A DNA stretch of 64,000 nt. Source: Polynucleobacter sp. AP-Reno-20A-A9. Its GTDB lineage: Bacteria > Pseudomonadota > Gammaproteobacteria > Burkholderiales > Burkholderiaceae. The notes below the pieces were generated by a model that saw only the letters and a program-made list of their open reading frames with translations, had not been told where the DNA came from and made no database searches. Position numbers and translations under genes: made by a program. Position 1 is the first letter of the stretch. Every line of letters begins with the position of its first letter. This document shows, in pieces, positions 52,965 through 62,189 of the stretch. The stretch is from positions 56,802 to 120,801 of the forward strand of contig NZ_JACVPB010000006.1 of NCBI RefSeq assembly GCF_018882085.1, written 5' to 3'.

Positions 52965-53948
52965 ATGTTTAAAAAATTAATAAAAAACATAGTAATAGGT
53001 GCGGTAGTTGTTCCGGCGGTTGTTCCAGTATTTGCGGGGGCGGCATGGGCTGCCTACCCTGATAAACCCATCAAGATGATGATTGGCTACGCCCCAGGAA
53101 GCTCTACTGATATTGTCGGCAGGATGATCGCCAATGATCTCAGCCTTGCCTTAAAGCAGCCCATCATTGTTGAGAATCGCGGTGGCGCAGCAGGAAGCTT
53201 GGCAGCAGATGCGGTTGCAAAAAGTGCCCCTGATGGCTATACCATCTTGTTCGCACAAAATGGTTTAGCAATTAACGTTGCAGCAAATCCAAAACTCCCG
53301 TTCAATGGCCAAAAAGATTTGTTGCCAGTTGTTGGTGTGGCAGCAACCCCTCACATCCTGATTGTGAATAACAACTCACCAGCGAAGAGTGTTGCAGATT
53401 TAATGGCAATGCTTAAAGCCGAGCCGGGTAAATTGAGTTTTGGCTCCTCAGGAATTGGTAATTCTGATCATATGGCTGGTGAATTATTTTTAGCCACTAC
53501 TGGATTGCAAGCGATTCATATTCCGTATAAAGGTGGTTCACCTGCTGCAACAGACTTAGTAGGCGGGCAAATTGATTTTTACTTTGCTGGTATGCCTGTT
53601 GGCTTGCCTTTATATAAAGGCGAAAAAGTTAGAGCCTTGGCTGTTACCAGTAAAAATCGTTTCGGTGGCGCTCCTGAGTTAGTAACGATTCAAGAGGCGG
53701 GGGTTAAAGGTTACGAGATGGCATTGTGGCAGGGAGTATTTGTGCCTGCCAAAACACCCCAAGCAATCATCAAGGAGTTAAATAACTCCATTTTGAAGAT
53801 CTTAGAAACCCCTGAGATGAAGGACCGTTTTCAAAAGGCTGGGGTCCAAATTGCCCCAATGAATACTCAACAATTCTCAGACCTGTATTTCTCAGACATT
53901 GCTCGCTGGAAAATTGTGATTGAGAAGGCCAAAATTAAGTTAGATTAA
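52965..53948 (+). CDS. Bug/TTT family periplasmic binding protein
   Basis: A 327-residue Bug receptor. The signal peptide ends AAWA, followed by YPDKPIKMMIGYAPGSSTDIVGRM. It has IIVENRGGAAGSLAADAVAKSAPDGYTI and IHIPYKGGSPAATDLVGGQ. It is distinct from the Bug protein at 46987 and is last in the lactonase-gntR-ldh operon, with GGAGGAG before ATG 52965. It lacks adjacent TctAB membrane genes. Two Bug proteins with different loop sequences suggest two related ligands. Confidence 0.92.
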   Translation: MFKKLIKNIVIGAVVVPAVVPVFAGAAWAAYPDKPIKMMIGYAPGSSTDIVGRMIANDLSLALKQPIIVENRGGAAGSLAADAVAKSAPDGYTILFAQNGLAINVAANPKLPFNGQKDLLPVVGVAATPHILIVNNNSPAKSVADLMAMLKAEPGKLSFGSSGIGNSDHMAGELFLATTGLQAIHIPYKGGSPAATDLVGGQIDFYFAGMPVGLPLYKGEKVRALAVTSKNRFGGAPELVTIQEAGVKGYEMALWQGVFVPAKTPQAIIKELNNSILKILETPEMKDRFQKAGVQIAPMNTQQFSDLYFSDIARWKIVIEKAKIKLD

Positions 53949-53969
53949 CGCTGGCCCTTCAGAAATACG

Positions 53970-54671
53970 CTAAGCGCTGAGGTCAAATACCAAGACTTCG
54001 GCGCTTTTTCCATGAGAGAGTGCCAATTGGTTTTCCTCTTGCATTAAGAGGGCATCACCGCTATTTAAAACGTGGCCGTTTACATCAAGTGAGCCACGTA
54101 TGAGGTGAACGTAGAATTTTCTATTGGGATCTAATGCTAGTTCGAATGATTGATCCCCATTAAAGAGTCCAGCATATACCTTGGCATCGGCATGAATCTT
54201 GACGGCCCCATCACTTCCGGAGGGTGAGGCAATGATGCGCAGCTTTCCAGTTTTTTCGATTGCAGGAATGGTTTTTTGTTCGTAACCCGGCTCAATTTCT
54301 AATACATTAGGCTCAATCCAGATTTGCAAAAAATGGGTAGTTTCATCTTTGGCGTGATTAAACTCGCTATGGGTTACGCCACTACCTGCACTCATGCGCT
54401 GGACATCCCCAGGCGGAATTCCTTTGATATTGCCCATGCTATCTTCATGTGCCAACTCTCCAGATAGTACATAGCTAATAATTTCCATATTGCGATGGCC
54501 GTGCTTGCCAAAGCCCATTCCTGCGGCCACGCGATCCTCATTAATGACGCGCAAATTTCCCCAGCCCATAAAACGGGGGTCGTGATAGCCGGCAAATGAA
54601 AAAGAGTGAAAGCTTTTTAGCCAGCCATGGTCAGCATAGCCACGGTCTTGGGATTTTCTAAGATTTATCAT
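53970..54671 (-). CDS. Pirin family protein (YhhW-like)
   Basis: A 233-residue bicupin protein of the short pirin type. The first cupin has FHSFSFAGYHDPRFMGWGNLRVINEDRVAAG and the metal ligands in GFGKHGHRNMEIISYVLSGELAHEDS, with GVTHSEFNHA. The second cupin is degenerate (LIRGSLDVNGHVLNSGDALLM). YhhW oxidises quercetin in vitro; the natural role is unclear. It stands alone. Confidence 0.93.
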   Translation of the reverse strand: MINLRKSQDRGYADHGWLKSFHSFSFAGYHDPRFMGWGNLRVINEDRVAAGMGFGKHGHRNMEIISYVLSGELAHEDSMGNIKGIPPGDVQRMSAGSGVTHSEFNHAKDETTHFLQIWIEPNVLEIEPGYEQKTIPAIEKTGKLRIIASPSGSDGAVKIHADAKVYAGLFNGDQSFELALDPNRKFYVHLIRGSLDVNGHVLNSGDALLMQEENQLALSHGKSAEVLVFDLSA

Positions 54672-54758
54672 GTTTTAAGGGGTGTTAAAGGGCTGGTTGA
54701 AAGAATCAGAATAAGCCTATTATCATTAGCTTTAATGATATTTGCCGATCGGTAGCGC

Positions 54759-56168
54759 ATGGGAAGCTTTAAACAAGATCTTCAGGAAACATATTTAGGG
54801 CTTACTGAGAGCGCTCGGGAGAAATGGGATGACTTTACCCAGTTTCTGCAGGAGGCTTGGCCGCTCCTCATTCTTTTGCTGACAATACTCATGGGGATCT
54901 GGTGGTATGCGGATCCACCGCCTCCAAGACATGTCCTCATGGCCACTGGATCATCAGGCAGCTCATATGAAGCCCTTGGTAAAAAGTATGTAGAGTTTTT
55001 TAAAGAAAAGGGCATTACTCTAGAACTTGTACCTACTTTGGGGGCGCAGGAAAATATTGATCGTTTGGCTGATCGTGACGATCCCGTACAAGCCGCCTTT
55101 GTTCAGGCCGGGGTTGATCATGCCAAAGAGGTGACCGGTATTCAGTCTCTGGGCGCAATCGCCTACGATCCAATTTGGTTCTTTTATCGAGGCCCTGAGA
55201 TAAAGGCGAGTGATTTTGAGGCGGTTGGCGGCGGCCTTAAATACTTTTCTGGCAAAAGGATTTCTGCTGGAATTGAGGGCAGCGGCACATACGCCCAGGC
55301 AAGCAAAATACTGAAGGCGTCAGGCTATGAAAAGGGAATGCAAATTCTCAATCTTGCTGGACATGATGCAGTGAAAGCGCTGCAGGCAGGCGAAATAGAT
55401 GGAGCCTTTATCGTGGATTCCTACGAGGCGCCCAATGTACAAGCATTGCTAAACGACACGTCCTTGCATTTAGTCACGTTTAAACGTGCCGCTGCCTATG
55501 CCAAATTAATACCTTATCTGAGTATTTTAGATGTCCCCCAAGGATCTTTTAATTTGCCGCGTAACTTCCCGCCATTTGATATGAAGCTATTGGCTACTAC
55601 GACAAATCTTCTGATTGATGACCGCATGCATCCGGCAATTCAATTTCTATTTTTAGAGGCTGCTAGAGAAATTAATGGTAAAGAATCTTTCTTCGCTGAG
55701 CGCGGAGAGTTTCCATCGTTCAAGGATTCAATGCTGCCGGAAAGCCCTGTTGCAATTCATTATGAGAAAAATAATTACCCCTTACTAGTGACCTATTTCC
55801 CTTTTTGGGTTGCAGAGCTTATTAATCGCCTCATTTTTGTATTGCTACCTTTCTGTGTTTTGGGTTACCCGCTTTTGCAGGCGCTGCCAGGATATCGCGC
55901 TAAGCGAATGCAAAATAAGATCAACCGTTTATACGGCTCCCTGAAATCTTTGGAGCAAGAATTGCTGAATGGTTTTGATGATCAACAGCGTGATGAGTAT
56001 CTGAAGAGACTCAATTTGCTTGAGTATCAAGCCTTAAAGATTAAGGTTTCTAAGCGCCTATCGAGTGACTACTATGCCTTGCGAGCTAGTATTGATTACG
56101 TCCGCAATTGTTTGAATAGGGGCGTACACCCCTATCAATTTGATGAGGGTGTTGATCCTGACCTATAG
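54759..56168 (+). CDS. TAXI-type solute-binding protein with membrane anchors
   Basis: A 469-residue protein. An N-terminal helix (WPLLILLLTILMGIWWYA, about 30-47) is followed by a TAXI (TRAP-associated) binding domain: HVLMATGSSGSSYEALGKKYVEFF, GAQENIDRLADRDDPVQAAFVQAG and IEGSGTYAQASKIL. A second helix (LINRLIFVLLPFCVLGYPLL, about 348-367) and a ~100-residue C-terminal cytosolic helical part follow. Ordinary TAXI proteins are free in the periplasm; this one would be held by two helices. No TRAP permease gene adjoins it, so a sensor or non-transport role is possible. Confidence 0.85.
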   Translation: MGSFKQDLQETYLGLTESAREKWDDFTQFLQEAWPLLILLLTILMGIWWYADPPPPRHVLMATGSSGSSYEALGKKYVEFFKEKGITLELVPTLGAQENIDRLADRDDPVQAAFVQAGVDHAKEVTGIQSLGAIAYDPIWFFYRGPEIKASDFEAVGGGLKYFSGKRISAGIEGSGTYAQASKILKASGYEKGMQILNLAGHDAVKALQAGEIDGAFIVDSYEAPNVQALLNDTSLHLVTFKRAAAYAKLIPYLSILDVPQGSFNLPRNFPPFDMKLLATTTNLLIDDRMHPAIQFLFLEAAREINGKESFFAERGEFPSFKDSMLPESPVAIHYEKNNYPLLVTYFPFWVAELINRLIFVLLPFCVLGYPLLQALPGYRAKRMQNKINRLYGSLKSLEQELLNGFDDQQRDEYLKRLNLLEYQALKIKVSKRLSSDYYALRASIDYVRNCLNRGVHPYQFDEGVDPDL

Positions 56169-56173
56169 CGGCT

Positions 56174-56632
56174 TTATTCGTTCTCCCCATGCCTGCTGGG
56201 GTATTTAAATGAAGCGTAACGAACAACAGCATTAGCTAGGGCCAAAATGAGAATGGTGATTCCCATAAAGAGGATAGCCATATCGGCCTCATGCTTGGTA
56301 TTCACTAAGTCAATGATTAGGCGAGTCACTGCAGTTATCGCTACATAGATCAAAAAGCGGACTGGCATGTGATTGGTCTTGAAATAAATGCCGACCATGG
56401 CGCCAATTTCTAAATAGATAAACAGCAAGAGCAGATCTTCAATTGAAGCCGATCCTTTATTGACCATTCCCAGAAATGCAACAGCCGCAGACCAAACTGT
56501 TGCAGCACCGATTCCAAATAGCGCAATCCGATGAAATAAAGAGACAAACAAATTTCCAATTGGGACGGTCCATCTTTCAATGGCATCCTCTAATTTTGAT
56601 GCGTCCTTTGGTGAAGTAGGGGTCATGTTCAT
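56174..56632 (-). CDS. psiE: PsiE family membrane protein
   Basis: A 152-residue protein with four hydrophobic helices and the PsiE signature LFIYLEIGAMVGIYFKTNHMPVRFLIYVAITAVTRLIID. Named for phosphate-starvation induction in E. coli; its function is unknown. GGAGG lies before ATG 56632. I find no Pho box upstream, so here it may not belong to the phosphate regulon. It converges on the TAXI gene. Confidence 0.92.
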   Translation of the reverse strand: MNMTPTSPKDASKLEDAIERWTVPIGNLFVSLFHRIALFGIGAATVWSAAVAFLGMVNKGSASIEDLLLLFIYLEIGAMVGIYFKTNHMPVRFLIYVAITAVTRLIIDLVNTKHEADMAILFMGITILILALANAVVRYASFKYPSRHGENE

Positions 56633-56692
56633 TAAGCCTCCGAGTTTTTAATCTGTTTTGTTTAGTATAGGTATCTATGAGGCCATGTAAAC

Positions 56693-56722
56693 AAAAAAAG
56701 AGGCGCTAAGGCCCCTTTTTTT
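56693..56722. terminator. Terminator after fccB
   Basis: AAAAAAAGAGGC and GCCCCTTTTTTT form a 12-bp stem with one mismatch around six bases. A and T runs on the two flanks make it usable in either direction; it lies just past the fccB stop on the minus strand. Confidence 0.75.
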
Positions 56723-56739
56723 GGAAGTATTGACTTGGA

Positions 56740-58014
56740 TCAACCCAGGCTGTCTGCCCAAATATTGTGAGCCCAGCCCCAGGCATAAACCCCTTCAAGA
56801 GTGGAGGGCGCGGGAGATAGGCCACCAGAGCCCGGTACAGGCTTGAAGGTTTTTTCGGCAGCGATGTATTGATGGACGCTGGCGACGTGAACCACCTCTC
56901 TGTCATTTACGAAGCTGTAGCAAGTATTGGTCAGTACTGGCGCAGGATTGACCTCCCAATTGCTGAGTTCCGCCACAATTGCAGCAGCAGCTACCTTAGC
57001 GTGTTGGTTAGCCATATGGCCTGACTTGGGCATTGCGTATGCAACTTGAATCGAATCCCCTAAAACGTGAATATCCTTTTGTGCAGTGGATTCAAAGTTC
57101 AGGAAATTCACATTGACCCAGCGACCATTAGAGTTAGCTAAGCCAGTTTTAACGGCAATTTCACCGGCACTCATAGCGGGGAGTAAATTTAAAACATCCG
57201 CCTTAATGTCATCTTGAACTTCTAGCTTAATCGTTTTTGTTTTGGCATCTACTGCTGTGACATTGTGCTTTGGCAGATACTCAATGATTCCAGGGAATTG
57301 CTCAGCCCATACTTTTTTAAACAGAGCGCCTTTTGATGTGACATCCTGATTGGCATCCAAAATAAGCACCTTAGATTTCGGCTTATTTTGCTTGAGGTAG
57401 TTTGCCACTTGGCATGCACGCTCGTAAGGGCCAGGGGGGCAGCGGTACGGCGCTTCCGGAATGCTGATAGCAAAAGTGCCGCCATCACGCATGGAGGCAA
57501 GTTGCTTGTGTAAGGCAGTTGTCTCAGGACCCGCTTTCCAAGCTTGCAGAGTAACGCCTGCTTTATTGGCTTGGACTAGTCCTTCAATACTATTCATCAT
57601 CAAGGTAACGCCGGGTGAAACTACAGCCTTATCGTAGCGCAAGGTTTTTCCAGAAGCGAGTTTGACTGTTTTCTTGTCGGGATCCATGCTGGTGACGCTA
57701 TCTTGAATGATCTTGATCCCATGACGTTTGCTAAGGTTCTCATAAGAGCTAGTGATATCAGAGATAGTGCGTGAGCCACCTACAACTAAGTTCGAGAGCG
57801 GGCACGAAATGAACGTAGGGTTTGGTTCAATTAAAGTCACCCTAGCGGTGTTATTGGAAAACAGACGTAAATACTTAGCAGCGGTAGCGCCGCCATAACC
57901 TCCACCAATCACGAGGATTTCTGCCTTTTGTAAATTAGCCCTCGCTTGACCCGAGAAGCCTGCAAGTAAACCGATAGCGGCTGCGCTATTCCCAATAAAG
58001 TGTCGACGATCCAT
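56740..58014 (-). CDS. fccB: Flavocytochrome c sulfide dehydrogenase, flavoprotein subunit FccB
   Basis: A 424-residue periplasmic FAD protein. A twin-arginine-like leader (MDRRHFIGNSAAAIG...ARA) precedes the FAD fold LVIGGGYGGATAAKYLR (here ILVIGGGYGG). The Cys in TFISCPLSNLVVGG and a second one in YRCPPGPYERACQ are the redox pair expected for sulfide dehydrogenases. FccB takes electrons from sulfide and passes them to the cytochrome FccA, encoded 11 bp upstream. Sulfide oxidation or detoxification at the inner-membrane periplasmic side is the likely role. Confidence 0.92.
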   Translation of the reverse strand: MDRRHFIGNSAAAIGLLAGFSGQARANLQKAEILVIGGGYGGATAAKYLRLFSNNTARVTLIEPNPTFISCPLSNLVVGGSRTISDITSSYENLSKRHGIKIIQDSVTSMDPDKKTVKLASGKTLRYDKAVVSPGVTLMMNSIEGLVQANKAGVTLQAWKAGPETTALHKQLASMRDGGTFAISIPEAPYRCPPGPYERACQVANYLKQNKPKSKVLILDANQDVTSKGALFKKVWAEQFPGIIEYLPKHNVTAVDAKTKTIKLEVQDDIKADVLNLLPAMSAGEIAVKTGLANSNGRWVNVNFLNFESTAQKDIHVLGDSIQVAYAMPKSGHMANQHAKVAAAAIVAELSNWEVNPAPVLTNTCYSFVNDREVVHVASVHQYIAAEKTFKPVPGSGGLSPAPSTLEGVYAWGWAHNIWADSLG

Positions 58015-58025
58015 GATGTGCTTCC

Positions 58026-58361
58026 TTATTGTTTCTTGCCAAGTTGATTGGCGATGGTTTCGAGTTGCTCGTCTGAGTAGCCTTTGGCTAACTGAGGCAT
58101 GATGGTGCCTTCGCGGGCGCCTGATTTAAATGCTTTCAGTTGAGTCAATATTTGTTCGCTGGTGAGGTTATTGATCAACGGCATGCCACCATCAACCACA
58201 CCCTTGCCATCTGTTCCATGGCAGTTTGCACAAGTGGCAGCTAGCCCACTTTTGTATAAATTACTGGCATCCGTATTTTGGGCAAGAACAGTGCCGCTCG
58301 AATAGCTGATGGCAATACAAATTGACAAAAAGATTGCGGGTTTTAAATGCTGTGCTCGCAT
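58026..58361 (-). CDS. fccA: Cytochrome c subunit of flavocytochrome c, FccA-like
   Basis: A 111-residue c-type cytochrome from ATG 58361, with GGAGAC upstream; longer frames to 58430 lack a ribosome site. A Sec signal ends VLAQ. One heme site CANCH (about residue 50) is followed by GTDGKGV, and a distal Met is in GTIMPQLAKGYSDEQLETIA. The single heme makes it the short FccA type rather than the diheme form of Allochromatium. It precedes fccB in the same operon. Confidence 0.9.
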   Translation of the reverse strand: MRAQHLKPAIFLSICIAISYSSGTVLAQNTDASNLYKSGLAATCANCHGTDGKGVVDGGMPLINNLTSEQILTQLKAFKSGAREGTIMPQLAKGYSDEQLETIANQLGKKQ

Positions 58362-58542
58362 AAGGACTGTCTCCGTTCGGAATATTTCTGGGTAATAAGT
58401 TGCGCATTGCCTTAATAGCATCTTAATCAAGATGGTGTTGAAATAGGTTATTCATTTCAGATTCATTTTTCATAAGCTCATTCGAAAATAGGGTCAACTT
58501 TGGTTTTATTTGGCTTTCCCATAAGCCCTATAAACTATAGCT

Positions 58543-60264
58543 ATGCGAGCTTCATTTTCTTACCGTTCCGCCTTTTTGGTACTCCTTTTAGGTGTATTTA
58601 CCTACCTTTATGGTTTGGATAGCCGATTTGCTCCAAAAAACGGTGATGAGTACCCCTACATGCATATTGTGCGCATGACGGCGGAGTCGGGCCAATGGCT
58701 GCCACTGCAGTCTGAAATGGATGGCATCAAAAACACTAAGCCCCCACTGATTTTTTGGCAGGGCATAGCTAGCACCCATTGGGCAAGCGAATGGAGTCTG
58801 GCTAATTTGCGTTGGCCCAGTGTTTTATATACCGGACTCACAGCATTTTTCTTATTTTTAGCAATGCGACGTTTTAGTGGCAAAACGCAGACTGGAATAT
58901 TGGCGGCATTAGTTTGGCTTTCTTTTTTTGCAACCTATCGCTATGGTCGACCATTCTTAGCAGATCCCCCGGAAGTATTTTGGATATCGCTACCATTTAT
59001 GGCGATTTTGTATTGGGGCAAAAGCGCGTTTGAATCTAAATTCTTTTTCCCGCTGATGGCAGGGGTTTGTTTTGGTATGGCACTATTTGCAAAATCCTTT
59101 GCCTACATCGCTCCTGCTACTTTTGCTTTGGGACTCTACTATTGGTGCTGGCGGCAGTGGAGCATTCCCCAGGTAATCATTCGAGATCTGTATAAGTTAA
59201 TCCTGATTGCTGCACTTGCTCTGGGCGTATTCGCACTGTGGTTTGCTTTCGACCCTTACCCAGAAGCTGTTTGGAAAGAATTTGTACTGGGAGAGAATGC
59301 TGGTAAGTTTGCTGCACGCCAGTCTAGTTATTTAACGGACTTGCTGCGAGGTGGTGACAGCATCTGGCTCTTAATTCTGACCACAATTGCCAATGCAGGT
59401 TTATTTAGCTTTGTGTTGATATCGAGTTTGCTGCAGTGCTGGCGCGCACGTCGCTTTCTCAGCATGGAAGAAGTTCTATTGCTGCTGTTGATAGCAGCGT
59501 TCTTCATTGTGTTCAGCCTCCCTAGTCAACGTTCCGGTCGTTACCTTTTACCAGTGATGCCAGCGTTTGCTGCGCTGATTGCCTTGTACTGGGACAAGTT
59601 GCCTTTATGGGGTTTCAGGATTGCCTTGCTTTTGCAATTACTAGTGTTATCGCTGTTGCTGTGGATTGGCATCAATCTACAGTTCTCACAATTTATGGGT
59701 GATGCTGGCGCGTGGACTTACTCCTATTGCCATTGGATTCTGATGGCGGCGGGCATTTTGGTTGTCCTATTTGGTTTGTTCAAGCGAGGCTTCACTAAAA
59801 CCTTTTCTTTGGCGGCCTCTTTCTTGGTTTATTGCGCATTAACTAGCAGTCTTGCTCCATTAGAGGGGCGCTTGGGGCGCTACTCTGCAGAAACGATTAT
59901 TCAAATGCAAGGCAAGGATGTATGGATTCCTTGTGACTATCGGGCTAAGGATGAGGAGTATCGATTGTTGTTGCCAGGCACAAAGCTACATGGCTATTTA
60001 GCTAGGGATGCTGGTGATGTCGCAACTCTTACATCCGTCTATCCCCTGGTTGCGGTACATACCCCCTTAGGAGTCCAGCCTACACTCTGTGATTCTTGTC
60101 AGATAGTTGGACAAAGAATGGAGATGAGGGCGCGCCATTCTAACGAAGAAATACAGGAAATGTTGATGGGGCAAATTGGCAAACATTTATTCGTTGATGA
60201 ATACCTGATCTCTACACCGGTAGCGAGCCCAGACATATCGAACTTAAAGGATGTCTGTAGATGA
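58543..60264 (+). CDS. GT-C glycosyltransferase of the ArnT/GT39-83 type
   Basis: A 573-residue polytopic inner-membrane protein with about 10-12 helices. The acidic motif after helix 1, PKNGDEYPYMHI, and TKPPLIFW are typical of ArnT-like lipid-linked sugar transferases facing the periplasm. A ~100-residue soluble C-terminal domain follows. ArnT itself puts aminoarabinose on lipid A; the substrate here is unknown. Its stop overlaps the next start (ATGA), beginning a coupled three-gene cassette with a sialidase-like protein and a membrane protein. Confidence 0.85.
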   Translation: MRASFSYRSAFLVLLLGVFTYLYGLDSRFAPKNGDEYPYMHIVRMTAESGQWLPLQSEMDGIKNTKPPLIFWQGIASTHWASEWSLANLRWPSVLYTGLTAFFLFLAMRRFSGKTQTGILAALVWLSFFATYRYGRPFLADPPEVFWISLPFMAILYWGKSAFESKFFFPLMAGVCFGMALFAKSFAYIAPATFALGLYYWCWRQWSIPQVIIRDLYKLILIAALALGVFALWFAFDPYPEAVWKEFVLGENAGKFAARQSSYLTDLLRGGDSIWLLILTTIANAGLFSFVLISSLLQCWRARRFLSMEEVLLLLLIAAFFIVFSLPSQRSGRYLLPVMPAFAALIALYWDKLPLWGFRIALLLQLLVLSLLLWIGINLQFSQFMGDAGAWTYSYCHWILMAAGILVVLFGLFKRGFTKTFSLAASFLVYCALTSSLAPLEGRLGRYSAETIIQMQGKDVWIPCDYRAKDEEYRLLLPGTKLHGYLARDAGDVATLTSVYPLVAVHTPLGVQPTLCDSCQIVGQRMEMRARHSNEEIQEMLMGQIGKHLFVDEYLISTPVASPDISNLKDVCR

Positions 60265-61499
60265 GTCGTGTCATTGCCCTATGTTTTTTGTTGCTTGCTG
60301 CAGTGATTGGCTTTCTACATATTGATAGCCGTCCAGTGTGGGCGCCATTTGCTACTCCTTCTTTCCGGGTGGACGAAGCGCTGGATGAATCTGCGGTAAC
60401 GAAGACAAAAGGCCTCATCAAGACTAATATTCCTGCGCCTCAATCTCATTGGCTTCCCGATACTGGTGCTGCCTCTGTCCATGCTGCCTCAATGATTGCC
60501 CTCAAGGATGGCGCAGTGAGAGCATTTTGGTTTGCTGGCAGTCGCGAAGGCGCCGCAGACGTATCGATCTATAGTTCCGTATATGACCCGAAGTCTTCTA
60601 ATTGGGGGGCGCCCATTGTTGTAATGGACCGCGTTAGTGCAGAGAAGGGGCTTTCACGTTACATCGCTAAGTTGGGTAATCCTGTCCCCGCTAGATTGGC
60701 TGATGGACGCCTGCAATTGTTCTTTGTCACCGTTTCTGTTGGTGGCTGGGCGGGTAGCTCAATCTCTACCATGACTTCGGACGATGAAGGTTTGACGTGG
60801 AGTAAGCCGCAACGTCTTATTAGCTCACCTTTGCTCAATCTAAGCACTCTCGTGAAATCCCCTAATGTGATGTTCGCCGATGGTCTGCTTGGCCTGCCCG
60901 CCTATCATGAATGGATAGGGCGTTTTGGTGAGTTCCTAAGAATAGATGCAGGCCAGGTAATTGATAAACGGCGCATGAGCTCTGGGCGCAGTGCGATTCA
61001 GCCACTTATATTTGTAAATGACGCACAAGATGCTAGCGCTTATTTCCGACAAACGCGAAGCTCTGGGTTACCAAAGCAAATTCCGGTTAGTCGCACACAA
61101 AATGCGGGTCAAACATGGCAACAGTCAGAAGACCTGGCAATTGCCAATCCCAACTCTGCTGTTACCGGACTTATTTTAAAAAATGGCACTCGTATTTTGG
61201 TTTTAAATAATATTGAAAATGGGCGCTATCGCTTGGTCTTATTGATGGGCGATGCCAAATCTGGGCAGTGGAAAACCATTGATGTGTTGGAGGACGATGA
61301 AGCTTTGCCTGAAGCTCAACGCAAAGAATTCTCATACCCGTACTTGATTACCGTAGACGGTGACGATGCGCATTTAGTCTACACCTGGGACCGCAAGAAA
61401 ATTAGACATCGCTATTTTTCTGGTGCTTGGTTAAAGCATGCCTATCAGCAAGTGGGGTCAGCTGATGCAGATGCGGCTCATCAGGAGGGGCAACAATGA
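60261..61499 (+). CDS. Sialidase-like (BNR-repeat) exported protein
   Basis: A 412-residue protein with one N-terminal helix (VIALCFLLLAAVIGFLHI), probably an uncleaved anchor, and a periplasmic beta-propeller. Asp-box/BNR repeats are seen as SDDEGLTW and TQNAGQTW. The front has ASMIALKDGAVRAFWFAGSREG, matching the RIP/FRIP-like region of exo-sialidases of the COG4409 group. Its partners are a lipid-linked sugar transferase upstream and a small membrane protein downstream, both by 4-bp overlaps. Hydrolysis of sialic acid in particular is not supported by sequence alone. Confidence 0.82.
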   Translation: MSRVIALCFLLLAAVIGFLHIDSRPVWAPFATPSFRVDEALDESAVTKTKGLIKTNIPAPQSHWLPDTGAASVHAASMIALKDGAVRAFWFAGSREGAADVSIYSSVYDPKSSNWGAPIVVMDRVSAEKGLSRYIAKLGNPVPARLADGRLQLFFVTVSVGGWAGSSISTMTSDDEGLTWSKPQRLISSPLLNLSTLVKSPNVMFADGLLGLPAYHEWIGRFGEFLRIDAGQVIDKRRMSSGRSAIQPLIFVNDAQDASAYFRQTRSSGLPKQIPVSRTQNAGQTWQQSEDLAIANPNSAVTGLILKNGTRILVLNNIENGRYRLVLLMGDAKSGQWKTIDVLEDDEALPEAQRKEFSYPYLITVDGDDAHLVYTWDRKKIRHRYFSGAWLKHAYQQVGSADADAAHQEGQQ

Positions 61500-62110
61500 A
61501 TCAGTTCATGCAAATTATGGCCTTGATTGAACTGTCCATTTCTTGTGCAGTAGTGGGTGTTTGGATCTTGCAAAAGTTTTCTCCAAATGTCTTTCCATTT
61601 GCCATTAAAGTATTTTTAGTGATTCTGATTGGCAACATTTTGTTTTGGCCATTAGGCATGAATTTGCCGTTAGTTGCCTATGTACGTGGCTTGACTGGTG
61701 ATCTGAGCATCGTGCTGACTTTATTGCTGTGGAGCTCATTGCTACCAGCCAATAAGCCTGCGCCAATTGCTTTCAAATTCGCCGTGGCAATAGTCTCACT
61801 ATGTTTTTATCCATTTGCTTTGGGCTTGGGGATGATCGATCCTTATGCATGGGGTTATAGATCCATTGCATTCTTAGTGGCAGTCCTATTTTTTGCCTTA
61901 GTGTGTGGCTTGGCAAATTGGACAAAGGGAGTATGGATTATTGCCATCGCTATTCTGGCCTGGTCAGTCCATTGGCATGAGTCCGCTAATCTGTGGGATT
62001 ACTTACTAGATCCATTTTTGGCCATCTGGGCAATATGCGTCTGTATTGGCATGATGTATGGAAGGAAAAGAGACAAAGCCCGCTCTGGATATTTATTTAG
62101 ACCGGGTTAG
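61496..62110 (+). CDS. Polytopic membrane protein of unknown function
   Basis: A 204-residue protein with about six hydrophobic segments, few charged residues and a short basic C terminus (YGRKRDKARSGYLFRPG). I recognise no family. It is coupled by ATGA overlap to the sialidase-like gene and is the last of the three-gene cassette, so it probably serves the same envelope sugar process. Confidence 0.75.
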   Translation: MNQFMQIMALIELSISCAVVGVWILQKFSPNVFPFAIKVFLVILIGNILFWPLGMNLPLVAYVRGLTGDLSIVLTLLLWSSLLPANKPAPIAFKFAVAIVSLCFYPFALGLGMIDPYAWGYRSIAFLVAVLFFALVCGLANWTKGVWIIAIAILAWSVHWHESANLWDYLLDPFLAIWAICVCIGMMYGRKRDKARSGYLFRPG

Positions 62111-62189
62111 GGACGATCAAGCGCAGGGTTGTAAAGTAATATCAACCAAGTGAGTTATTGAATTTATATAGATCAATGCTGAGGCAGAT

